DNA of 64,000 bases from JBAXGW01 sp037139195 (GTDB taxonomy: Bacteria > Bacteroidota > Bacteroidia > Bacteroidales > JAHJDW01), in NCBI GenBank assembly GCA_037139195.1, contig JBAXGW010000007.1:1-64000 (forward strand). The letters are read 5' to 3'. Under the pieces are notes generated by a model. It worked only from the letters and a program-made list of their open reading frames with translations. It had not been told where the DNA came from and ran no database searches. Positions within the stretch are counted from its first letter, which is position 1, and each line of letters opens with the position of its first letter. Of this stretch, positions 1 to 7,759 are shown in pieces. The position numbers were made by a program, and so were the translations under genes.

Positions 1-187
1 TCGACTTCGCTCAGGGTAACACCATCCGGACGACCTAACGGCGATTGTTGAGCGGCGGTCACTGAGCGGCGGTCACTGAGCGGAGTCGAAGTGAGTCGAA
101 GTGAGTCGAAGTAAGCCGAAATTAGTCGAAGACAGAGTTGACGAGTAAACCGATAAATTTATTACATTTGTTAAAATATAATTAACA
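1..187. repeat. Composite intergenic repeat, copy A (cut by the window edge)
   Basis: The block opens with TTCGACTTCGCTCAGGGTAA. Positions 22-68 are identical to 1676-1722, a 47-base match. A 14-base unit, GAGCGGCGGTCACT, is repeated in tandem at 50-63 and 64-77. A 10-base unit, GAGTCGAAGT, follows from about 83, with three exact copies (83-112) and two decayed ones (to 132). The opening TTCGACTTCGCTCAG is nearly the reverse complement of CTGAGCGGAGTCGAAG (77-92), so the block could fold back on itself. It ends with a short word, GACGAGTAAAC, also seen at 1820. No gene is supported here. Related copies are at 1644-1835 and 2745-2930. Confidence 0.8.
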
Positions 188-396
188 TGGGAGCAGCTAG
201 TAATCAAACTTATGGAAACCCCTTTTGCCCTGAACCGTGCACCGTGTACCAGTCGGGAAACCAAATCGCAAGGGAACGAAGTGTCTATTCACGATTCACT
301 AATCACTATTCACCAGAGCCAAATGGAATATATTACTGCATAGTTTATGTAAACAATGAACGCATAGAACAACAGCGTTTGGTAATTTCTAAATAA
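187..396 (+). pseudogene. Remnant of a T9SS sorting-domain gene, overrun by repeats
   Basis: An open frame of 69 codons whose last 24 residues, from NGIYY to LVISK, look like the extreme end of a T9SS type A sorting domain: a Gly-Ile-Tyr strand, a conserved Val-Asn-x-x-Arg-Ile turn, then LVI-K at the stop. What precedes them is not protein-like. It is made of two heptamer-periodic repeat arrays (228-250 and 285-314) read through in frame, and the gene body that should precede a sorting domain is missing. I read this as the 3' stub of a larger secreted-protein gene replaced by repeat DNA. The ATG at 187 is probably accidental. Recognition of the sorting-domain end rests on family pattern only, over a short stretch. 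Confidence 0.55.
228..314 (-). repeat. Two heptamer-periodic (GGTNNNN) arrays
   Basis: Read on the minus strand, 228-250 is GGTACAC, GGTGCAC, GGTTCAG, GG, and 285-314 is GGTGAAT, AGTGATT, AGTGAAT, CGTGAAT, AG. The 7-base phase is kept although the units vary. The same kind of unit recurs at 1644-1678, 2745-2779, 58952-58986, 58998-59029, 59835-59862 and 59875-59909, so this is a genome-specific interspersed family and not a local accident. Confidence 0.75.
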
Positions 397-399
397 TAC

Positions 400-1642
400 A
401 TGTTGAAGCGAATAGCTTATATATTATTACTAATAGGTTCTGTGCCGCATTTAAAGGCACAGAACCTTGTTTTAAATGGTAGTTTTGAAAATATAACTGA
501 ATGCATTGACCAACAGGGCGATATTTTTAAAGCCGAACCTTGGTTTCAGCCACTAAAAGAGAGCACTAGCGACTTATTTAACGCATGCTATCCTTGGGCT
601 GCAAATGGGGGGGGGGGGTCCCAAAAATATATTTGGCTATCAATATGCACGCACAGGCAATGGATATGCAGGTGTAATACCCTTTGCTAATATTGGAATG
701 GCAAATGACAATAGAAGGGAATATATTGAAACAAAGCTTGAATCGCCACTTGTATCAAGGCAAGTATATTGCGTTCAGTTTTATGTTTCGTTATCTAATT
801 ATAGTTGGCGTTCAGTTAATCAATTTGGTGCGTTTTTGTCTGTTGATTCTGTATTATCAAACATCCCTTATTATGAACAACCTTTAATAGAAGAAAATCC
901 TCAAATAAACAATCCTACAACCAATCAGCTTAACGACACATTAAATTGGATGCTTATTAGTGGAAGTTTTATGGCACAAGGAGGCGAAAAATTTTTAACT
1001 ATTGGTAATTTTCACTCTGATAGTAATACAATTGTTGTTTTAGAACCTGATAGCGACAATTCTATTCACTCTTATTACTATATAGACGATGTAGTGGTAT
1101 ACCCATGCGATGCACCTATTTACAGCGCTTATGCTGGCATTGATACTACTATATGCATTGATAGCACTTATATACTGCAAACAAGCCCACGCTCACAATA
1201 CGAGTATGCTTGGCTAACACTTAATGGCGATACCCTGTCGTATAACCCAAGCGATACCGTAACTATAAAAAGCGATACTGCTTTTGTGCTTATGCAACGC
1301 GATTTTAAATTCGATATTACTAAAGATACCATTTATATAAAATCGAAGGATTGCACACCTATAATTCCGCCAGAGCCTCCTGCTTCCTATTTCGAAATTA
1401 ACCCTAGACTAATAAGCGATAATACGCTGCAAATACATGCTCATAATTATTTGGGCAACGTAAGCGTGCTGCTCTACGATGCCATTGGCAAGCTAATATA
1501 CAAACAAGCCATAAACATTAGCCAACCCGACCAAACAACAACCCTAAAAACAATGGACTTGGCAAGTGGCTTTTATGTATGCAAAATAATGAATGGAAAT
1601 GGGGTTTTGAAAAGCGAAAGAGTGGTGGTGGTTAAGTATTAA
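400..1642 (+). pseudogene. Secreted T9SS-sorted protein, frameshifted at a 12-G run
   Basis: Reading starts at ATG 400 with a signal peptide (MLKRIAYILLLIGSVPHLKA, then Q) and a mature start NLVLNGSFE, a common opening of Bacteroidota surface proteins. At 607-618 there are twelve consecutive G. In the first frame translation runs only to 690. The second frame, entered at the G run, continues to 1642. With 11 (or 8 or 14) G the two parts join into one protein of about 413 residues. The last 80 residues form a T9SS type A sorting domain (SVLLYDAIGKLIYK near its start, SERVVVVKY at the end). Middle-part function is unknown; it looks like a beta-rich ligand-binding region. The break may be a real phase-variable tract, a dead gene, or a homopolymer error in sequencing; the intact downstream reading frame argues against old decay. 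Confidence 0.75.
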
Positions 1643-1643
1643 G

Positions 1644-1835
1644 GGTGAACGGTAAAAGGTTCAGGGTAAAAGGTGCCATCCGGACGACCTAACGGCGATT
1701 GTTGAGCGGCGGTCACTGAGCGTCGAAGTAAGCGAAGACATACTTATGTGAACTCTGATAGTGCGTAGAGAAAAAGACTTATTTTAAACTATGTGCCTAT
1801 GTGGTTTTTTTTTAAAAGTAGACGAGTAAACAGGT
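1644..1835 (+). repeat. Composite intergenic repeat, copy B
   Basis: It begins one base after the stop codon at 1642. Five heptamers come first (GGTGAAC, GGTAAAA, GGTTCAG, GGTAAAA, GGTGCCA; 1644-1678), then the 47-base block shared with copy A (1676-1722), then a tail with GCGAAGACA, TATGTGAACTCT, GTGCGTAG and AACTATGTG before a T run. The heptamer and tail parts match copy C in the same order, so the copies share a common origin. It fills most of the space before the next gene; 1836-1933 shows nothing else recognisable. Confidence 0.8.
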
Positions 1836-1933
1836 TGACAAGTAGACGGAAAAATTAGGTATAAAAATAATTCATAAAGTAACAAACAATTGAGAATACA
1901 AATTTTTAGTATAAACATAAAAAGAACAATGGT

Positions 1934-2605
1934 ATGAAAACACACAAAATAATTTTATTAGCAAGTATATTATTCGCAATTAATTCTTGTAAAAAACCAG
2001 AAGCAGGTTTTACAGCAGATAAAACAGAGGCTTATGTTGGCGATGCAATTCATTTCTTTGATAATGGCGATATAAGAAAAAACTGCACTTTTATTTACGA
2101 TTATGGAAATGGTGTAACTTCAGCTGATAATATGTATGTAAATGAAGGCGCAAACATAAGTGGAACTATTAATGAAAGAAATCCAAGTTATATTTATTGG
2201 CGTCCAGGAATTTACGAAGTAACTCAAACTATTGCAATAGCTGGTAATTTAGAAAAAGGCAAATAGAAGCAAGTAAGTTCAAAATTAAAAATCACTATTA
2301 AACCTATTAATGCCGATTTCACAATATCTGATACAATAGCTACAACATCAACAGTAGTACAATTAACCAATACAACACAGGGTGGCGATATGTCATGGTG
2401 GTCAAGTAATTATGGCTGGACTTATGTAAATACAACAAGTCCAGAGTTATCAAGCAGTATTTCAGATGCGTATGTGGGAAATGGCAACTATACCTCGAGT
2501 CAAGGTTTTGTAAAATTTAATGCGCCAGGAGTGTGGAAGGTAACTCTGGGAATTGGAGGAGGTAGCTATTCTACGTATAAAACAAAAACAATCACAATAA
2601 ATTAG
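1934..2605 (+). pseudogene. PKD-like lipoprotein gene interrupted by an in-frame TAG
   Basis: From ATG 1934 the product has a short signal peptide ending in a lipobox (FAINSC, Cys 20), then a PKD-like beta domain (AGFTADKTEAYVGDAIHF, and later an IYEVTQTI strand). A TAG stop at 2264-2266 ends it after 110 residues. The same frame stays open after the stop and runs to the TAA at 2605, encoding a second PKD-like domain (ADFTISDTIATTSTVVQLTN, then WKVTLGIGG and TKTITIN at the end). Reading through gives about 222 residues with coherent domains, so this is one gene with a single nonsense codon. The likely role was a surface or outer-membrane lipoprotein of unknown function. It sits between repeat copies B and C, in a region where every gene is damaged. 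Confidence 0.75.
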
Positions 2606-2744
2606 CGTAATTCGAAGATAAAGTTAACAGGATTACAAGTTGACGTGGTTAAAAAAGTAGAAAGCGATACATTGAGCCTCTCGACAAGGACAAATAAAGT
2701 TGAAGTATTCATAAGGCACTATAACGCATGACCTAACGAGAAAA

Positions 2745-2930
2745 GGTGCACGGTAAAAGGTTCAGGGTAAAGGATGCCCTTCGACTTCGCTCAGGGTAAC
2801 ACCATACGGATGACCTTACGGCGGATGGAATCTTCGCTGGGCGAAGACAAGCTAATGTGAACTCTTTTAATGCGTAGCGAAAGACTTTTTTAAACTATGT
2901 GGCTATATGGTTTTTTTAGTTGAAGAGTAA
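2745..2930 (+). repeat. Composite intergenic repeat, copy C
   Basis: Five heptamers (GGTGCAC, GGTAAAA, GGTTCAG, GGTAAAG, GATGCCC; 2745-2779) run into TTCGACTTCGCTCAGGGTAA (2780-2799), the opening word of copy A. A diverged form of the shared middle block follows, and then the same tail as copy B (GCGAAGACA, ATGTGAACTCTT, ATGCGTAG, AACTATGTGG, T run). The stretch 2606-2744 in front holds only degenerate words of the same kind (GTTGACGTGG, ATGACCTAACGAG) and no gene. A weak hairpin, AAAGTCGG / CCGACTTT (2934-2956), lies between the repeat and the minus-strand gene ending at 2981. Confidence 0.8.
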
Positions 2931-2980
2931 ACAAAGTCGGCATTTCACCGACTTTATTGCAATACGATTTTTGTGTATTT

Positions 2981-3607
2981 TTAAAACTTCCCTAATTTTA
3001 AAGTCATACCAACAGATAAACCATTTAATAGATTATTGTTAAATCCATCTAAATTTATATTATTAGTAAAACGATAACTTGCACCAAATCCCATTCTTAA
3101 ATGCTTCATCATATTAAGTTCTAACTCAATTCCTGGCTCAATTACAGCAAAAGCGTCGGCATCTTCGGTATTCATGTTCCAGTCGTCGGAAAACTCATCG
3201 TAACTAGAATTATTATATGCAACACCTCCCACTCCAATTAAAACAGGGAAATTAACATGTATTGGCATTTTTGGTCCTACGCAAAACTCAAAAAGTAATC
3301 CGCCGTAACCTCCCGAAATAAAATATTCGTTGCCATTACTATAGTTCATATTTACATTATTAATAAAGCCATTTCCAGCTAATCCAATAACAAACGAGTG
3401 GTTAATTACCCAACCCATTCTTGCGCCCATCACTCCTGCATCATTTCCATTAATAAGTGAATATCCTCCAGTTAGTCCGAAGTATGCTCCGTGTACCGCA
3501 TTTTTACCAATTATAGTTTTAAATTCATCATTTTTCGTACTATCTTTCTGTGCACTAGCTACTAATACAATGAAAGAAAAAATTGAAATTAAAAGTGTCT
3601 TTTTCAT
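2981..3607 (-). CDS. Outer-membrane beta-barrel protein, function unknown
   Basis: 208 residues. A signal peptide (MKKTLLISIFSFIVLVASA, cut before QKD) leads into a Gly- and aromatic-rich sequence with alternating strands (AYFGLTGGYSLINGNDAGVMGARMG is spread over about residues 41-65; GGYGGLLFEFCVGPKM near 100), ending in a strand with a C-terminal Phe (GMTLKLGKF). Those features fit a small eight-stranded barrel of the outer membrane beta-barrel family. It lies 14 bases downstream of the GIN-domain lipoprotein gene on the same strand, so the two are probably co-transcribed. No catalytic motif is visible. Confident as an envelope protein, not as to role. Confidence 0.7.
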   Translation of the reverse strand: MKKTLLISIFSFIVLVASAQKDSTKNDEFKTIIGKNAVHGAYFGLTGGYSLINGNDAGVMGARMGWVINHSFVIGLAGNGFINNVNMNYSNGNEYFISGGYGGLLFEFCVGPKMPIHVNFPVLIGVGGVAYNNSSYDEFSDDWNMNTEDADAFAVIEPGIELELNMMKHLRMGFGASYRFTNNINLDGFNNNLLNGLSVGMTLKLGKF

Positions 3608-3621
3608 ATCTATATTTTTAA

Positions 3622-4335
3622 TTAGTTTTTATTTATTATTGACCCCGAACCTGTTATCTGAGAATTTACACTCGCATTTCCCTTATAATATATTCTGCCG
3701 CTACCTGTGATTTTTGCATCAAGCAAGTCTTCCACAGTAACAAACATGCTACCACTGCCAGAAATAGTAGCAAAACAAGTATTTTGATATAATTCATAAG
3801 AATGAATTGTCCCTGAGCCAGAAATTTGAAATTCAGATTCGCTATTTGTGCCAGCTAAATCTAAATCACCAGAACCACTAATATTTGCTTTAATATTATC
3901 CGTATATACTCGGCAACTAATATCACCTGATCCCGAAATTTTCAAATTTAACGAAGAAGAAAATATACTATCTGATTGTATTTTTCCTGAGCCCGAAAGA
4001 TAAAGCGATTTGCAATTTGGACCGTAAACAGATATAGTAATAGGGAGATTATTATCAATATTGCGATGATCTTTTGTTTTTATTACCAATGTATTTCCTT
4101 CAACAGAAGTTTGAATAAAAGGCAGTAGATTGCTTTCTGCTTCAACTATCAATTCGGTTTGTGGTGATTGATAATAGTTAACTATAAAATTTCCTTCGGA
4201 TTTAATTTCATTAAACTCGTTAATTTGACGAGTTTCTGAACTTAATTGTCTGTTTCCGTCCATTTCATGATGAATACAGGATGAAAACAGAATTGCCATA
4301 ACAGCAATTAACAAAAATGATTTGTGCTTTTTCAT
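3622..4335 (-). CDS. Head-GIN domain lipoprotein (DUF2807 family)
   Basis: 237 residues. A lipoprotein signal (LLIAVMAILFSSC, Cys 20) is followed by an N-terminal segment typical of the family (RQINEFNEIKSEGNFIVNYY). From about residue 110 comes a ladder of ISGSG-type repeats (SGSGKI, ISGSGDI, ISGSGDL, ISGSGTI, ISGSGSM, ITGSGRI, ITGSGSI), which in this family make a right-handed parallel beta-helix rung by rung. Such proteins are common in Bacteroidota as periplasmic or surface adhesin-like proteins; the ligand is not known. Family assignment is firm, function inferred only. Confidence 0.85.
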   Translation of the reverse strand: MKKHKSFLLIAVMAILFSSCIHHEMDGNRQLSSETRQINEFNEIKSEGNFIVNYYQSPQTELIVEAESNLLPFIQTSVEGNTLVIKTKDHRNIDNNLPITISVYGPNCKSLYLSGSGKIQSDSIFSSSLNLKISGSGDISCRVYTDNIKANISGSGDLDLAGTNSESEFQISGSGTIHSYELYQNTCFATISGSGSMFVTVEDLLDAKITGSGRIYYKGNASVNSQITGSGSIINKN

Positions 4336-4380
4336 AATAATAGTTTTAATATTTTAAGAAAAAGACAAGCAAAAATAAAA

Positions 4381-4415
4381 TAGGTTGCAAAAAAAATAAT
4401 TTATTTTGCAACCTA
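4381..4415 (-). terminator. Rho-independent terminator of the cyanophycinase-like gene
   Basis: A 12-bp perfect stem, TAGGTTGCAAAA (4381-4392) with TTTTGCAACCTA (4404-4415), encloses an 11-base loop. On the minus strand it is followed by TTTTATTTTTG. It lies 30 bases beyond the minus-strand stop codon at 4445 and separates this gene from the lipoprotein gene that follows. Confidence 0.85.
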
Positions 4416-4444
4416 CTGATTATAATACAAATAGCAAATGCTAC

Positions 4445-6682
4445 TTATTCATCATTCGAACGTTCTTCTTCTGAAGAATCTTCTTCAACTAATTTTTCGA
4501 AAATTATTGTAGACTTTTTAAGCGGGAAGTTTATCTGATCTTCAATAATATACGATTTTCTTTTCTCATATTTTGCAGTAAACTGATGTTGTTTATTATC
4601 GTCGGCAAAATTTATTATTAACTGACCTTTTTCATCTGTCTTACCAGCTAATTCGCCATCAATAAAAATTTCAACTTCGCTATAAGCTGCAATATCAATT
4701 ACGTCGTAATCTTCATATTCTTCTTCGCCAGCTTGTGGAATATATTTCATAGGCGTATAGGCATCATTGTTATCTCTATCCCAATAAGCATAGTCGTAGA
4801 AAAACGATTGAATATGTATAGTTCCTGTTTTTATAGGTGTTACCAATACTCCTAAAACATATTTTTTCGCAGCATCAAACATATCATACCATTCATCCAA
4901 TGAATAACCATCAATTAAATGGATGTATTTAGAAACAACACTTGATGTTTTAGAAATATCAGGGTAATTCTTTATATCGCTAGAAAAAATGTCTAGATGC
5001 ACATTGATAAATGAAAATCTATCATCTTCAGTTGTTGTTGATAATCTGGGGTATTCGCTATCTCCTGGACCCCACCATTGATAAGAAAGAGTGCCTTTAT
5101 ATATTGCAGTATCTAAGTTTCTATGAAAATTTAAAGCCATAGCTCCAACTTCTTCCACTTTGTCGGCAATCATTCTATCATAACTATCGTATTGATTGTC
5201 ATTTATTTGAAAAGCTAACGCATTATCATTATCTTTATAAACTAACGATTGTGTCAAAAAATTTCTGATTTTATCTCTTCCAAAAATATCCGACTCAATT
5301 GAAATCCCATCTGAATCTTTGTATGGAATAAACTGAGTTTTTTTGCTATTTATATTATGAGCTGTAACTTTGCCTAATGCATGGTCTACAGTAAGAATAT
5401 CGCCATTTTCAATATAATGAATAACTACATTACGAATTTCGGTTTGTTGATTATCATTTTTAACTGAAATAGCATCCGAAACATCAATTATTAAAGCACC
5501 AGTTGCTCCAATAGCTTCAAATGAACCATCGGGATGAACAACAACAGCAGTGTCTTCATCAGCACCAATGCCAATTTTATTTGACCCGTCTTTTTCTTTT
5601 AAAAACATACATGCCTGAAGCAGTCTGCCCAATCTTCCTCTTTCAATAAAATGTGTATCGCTAACAATATTTGAAGGTAAAATCCCTAAACCATTGCCAA
5701 TCCATACTCTTGCGTCATCAGGTTTAGAATATACAGTAAACTCTTCAGTTACATCAGTTGGTTTAACAGGGAAATCAATAACTCCATCTCTTAATGATCT
5801 AAAGCTACTTCCACCAAATATAGCATGTTCGGATAATATTGCACCACCAGCACTGGTTCCAAGAATAACTCCACCTTTATGTTCGTAAATATATTTTATT
5901 ATAGAAAGAACAGGACTCTCAGTTCCATCGGGATAAAACATAGCTTCAACATACCTGAGTTGATTACCACCTGTGAAAAACAAGATATTAAAATTTTCAT
6001 CTCTTAGTTTAGATGCTATATCTTTATTAAAAGCATTTTTAGCCCATGTAGATTCGTCAATATTAGGAAACAAGGACTCATCTTCAAGCGGGCTTTCTAA
6101 ATCATCAACTGGCAAAGGGCTTGTATGAGTATCATCTAACTCTGCTATTGGTAAAATCCAAAACCTGCTAGTATTGTTAATACTACTCAAATCCTTTTTC
6201 CCATTTAAAGATGGGATTAAACTTAAGTCAACTTTTAAATCAGCAAGTTCTTTAAATCTAACATATCTATCCATTGCAGAAGTGTACGAATCGGCTGAAG
6301 ATGTAGGAACAACAGCTACTTTAGCAAAATTAACGCCACCAGCTAATTCAACAACTCTTTGGTGAAGTTCTTTGCAATGTTCGGCTCCGCCAGCTACTAG
6401 GGCGTACCCTTTTTTGCTATCTGATATATTAATTACTAGAGATAAAACAGCAATTTCGGAAATTTCTTCTCCAATTTTATAATATGATAAAATAGAGGAT
6501 GACTGAGATATTACAAATGGACCAAAGTATTCGTGAAATGATTCGTCGTTTACATTTTTATAAACAATTTTAGCTTCTGGCAAATCAGATGTAATAGTTA
6601 TTATTTGTGGAACTGTGTAAGTGCCATTTTCAACGTCAAATCTTGGTGCTTTATTTAGCAACGAAGCATTTGTGTTTTCCAT
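4445..6682 (-). CDS. Cyanophycinase-like serine peptidase with extra N- and C-terminal domains
   Basis: 745 residues, far longer than a stand-alone cyanophycinase. Residues 10-85 resemble a chitobiase/beta-hexosaminidase C-terminal Ig-like module (APRFDVENGTYTVPQ). Residues about 93-425 are a peptidase S51 / cyanophycinase core: FFTGGNQLRYV (235-245), the nucleophile elbow GTSAGG with Ser 277, then DTHFIERGRLGRL and GIGADEDTAV. The remaining 300 residues are a C-terminal extension I do not recognise, ending in a beta-rich segment (EVEIFIDGELAGKTDEKGQL) and an acidic tail. No signal peptide is seen, so it is probably cytoplasmic. Members cleave beta-Asp-Arg dipeptides from cyanophycin or act as isoaspartyl peptidases. 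No cyanophycin synthetase is in the window, so the substrate is open. It follows the polyprenyl synthase gene by 37 bases. Confidence 0.8.
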   Translation of the reverse strand: MENTNASLLNKAPRFDVENGTYTVPQIITITSDLPEAKIVYKNVNDESFHEYFGPFVISQSSSILSYYKIGEEISEIAVLSLVINISDSKKGYALVAGGAEHCKELHQRVVELAGGVNFAKVAVVPTSSADSYTSAMDRYVRFKELADLKVDLSLIPSLNGKKDLSSINNTSRFWILPIAELDDTHTSPLPVDDLESPLEDESLFPNIDESTWAKNAFNKDIASKLRDENFNILFFTGGNQLRYVEAMFYPDGTESPVLSIIKYIYEHKGGVILGTSAGGAILSEHAIFGGSSFRSLRDGVIDFPVKPTDVTEEFTVYSKPDDARVWIGNGLGILPSNIVSDTHFIERGRLGRLLQACMFLKEKDGSNKIGIGADEDTAVVVHPDGSFEAIGATGALIIDVSDAISVKNDNQQTEIRNVVIHYIENGDILTVDHALGKVTAHNINSKKTQFIPYKDSDGISIESDIFGRDKIRNFLTQSLVYKDNDNALAFQINDNQYDSYDRMIADKVEEVGAMALNFHRNLDTAIYKGTLSYQWWGPGDSEYPRLSTTTEDDRFSFINVHLDIFSSDIKNYPDISKTSSVVSKYIHLIDGYSLDEWYDMFDAAKKYVLGVLVTPIKTGTIHIQSFFYDYAYWDRDNNDAYTPMKYIPQAGEEEYEDYDVIDIAAYSEVEIFIDGELAGKTDEKGQLIINFADDNKQHQFTAKYEKRKSYIIEDQINFPLKKSTIIFEKLVEEDSSEEERSNDE

Positions 6683-6719
6683 AAAATTAGTTTAGTATAT
6701 TGTGAAAATTATATAAAAA

Positions 6720-7694
6720 TTAGTATTCTCTGTCCATCAAGTCGTCTGCAATTTTTTTCAAATAAGACTTTCTTGAATCTTCTAGAGCAATGTTTGATAG
6801 GTTATCTAAAGACTTTTGATAATAATAATTCATCATGTCTTTGGTGTGCTGTTTAATACATAAACGATTATAAATATTAGTTACTTCCTCTATTTTTTTA
6901 GTATTGTCAAAATCAGTCGAACTAAAATAGTATTTTAATTTATCAAAATCATCGTCTTTCGCTAATTCAAATGCTTTAAGATATAAATACGTTTTTTTAT
7001 TAGTTACAATATCGCCACCAGTAGTTTTTCCAAATTTATCTACATCAGAATATACATCTAATAAATCATCTTGCAATTGAAATGTAAGCCCCATATTTAT
7101 ACCAAATTCATAAATAGAATTTGCATCTTTTTCGCTAGCACCAGCAATCAATGCTCCTACTTTTAAGCTTGCAGCAATTAAAACAGCTGTTTTCAATCTA
7201 ATCATTTTAATATAATCATCAATGGAAACATTGTCCATTGTTTCGTAGTTCATATCATATTGCTGACCTTCACAAACTTCAATAGCAGTTTGAGTGAAAA
7301 CTGTTAAAATTCGTTGTAAAATATCATTTTCTGTTTTTGCTACTAATTCATAAGCTTTTGCAAACATTGCATCGCCAGATAAAATAGCAATATTTGAGTT
7401 CCATTTTTTAAATACGGTGGTTTTATTGCGTCTAATCGGCGCATTATCCATTAAATCATCATGAATCAGTGTAAAATTATGAAACAACTCAATACCTAGT
7501 GCAGGATAGTTTGCTTTTGAGATATCTCCACCAAACATTTCGCATGCCATAAGCACTAATACAGGTCGAAGGCGTTTACCACCCAACGACATGGTATATC
7601 CAATAGGCTCGTATAGCTCGATAGGTTGTAAATTAAAATTTAATTTTTCTATTTCTAGTTTTACTATGTCTGCTAATTCTGAAGTTGTATGCAT
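6720..7694 (-). CDS. Polyprenyl (FPP/GGPP-type) diphosphate synthase
   Basis: 324 residues, normal for the family. Both Asp-rich motifs are present: DDLMD at 79-83 and DDLLD at 209-213, with the GGKRLRP substrate loop at 38-44. They bind magnesium and the allylic and isopentenyl diphosphates. An aromatic residue (Phe 74) sits five positions before the first motif, where bulky residues limit chain length, so a C15-C20 product is more likely than a long menaquinone or undecaprenol tail; this is an inference. The gene lies in a minus-strand run behind the epimerase gene. Likely cytoplasmic, in isoprenoid biosynthesis. Confidence 0.88.
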   Translation of the reverse strand: MHTTSELADIVKLEIEKLNFNLQPIELYEPIGYTMSLGGKRLRPVLVLMACEMFGGDISKANYPALGIELFHNFTLIHDDLMDNAPIRRNKTTVFKKWNSNIAILSGDAMFAKAYELVAKTENDILQRILTVFTQTAIEVCEGQQYDMNYETMDNVSIDDYIKMIRLKTAVLIAASLKVGALIAGASEKDANSIYEFGINMGLTFQLQDDLLDVYSDVDKFGKTTGGDIVTNKKTYLYLKAFELAKDDDFDKLKYYFSSTDFDNTKKIEEVTNIYNRLCIKQHTKDMMNYYYQKSLDNLSNIALEDSRKSYLKKIADDLMDREY

Positions 7695-7759
7695 ATTAGT
7701 ATAAAGTTCTAAAGTTCATAAAGCTGAAATTTAATTTTCCGCTTTTTCAAATAAATCAA

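Noticed and set aside
73..264. Minus-strand open frame of 63 codons over the repeat block.
   Set aside because: It consists of tandem repeat words and T9SS-remnant antisense; no protein-like pattern or start signal.
228..314. CRISPR-like array.
   Set aside because: Units are 7 bases, degenerate and without unique spacers; no cas gene is in the window.
2934..2956. Hairpin AAAGTCGG / CCGACTTT as terminator of the 2981-3607 gene.
   Set aside because: No T run follows on either strand, so it is not supported as a rho-independent terminator.
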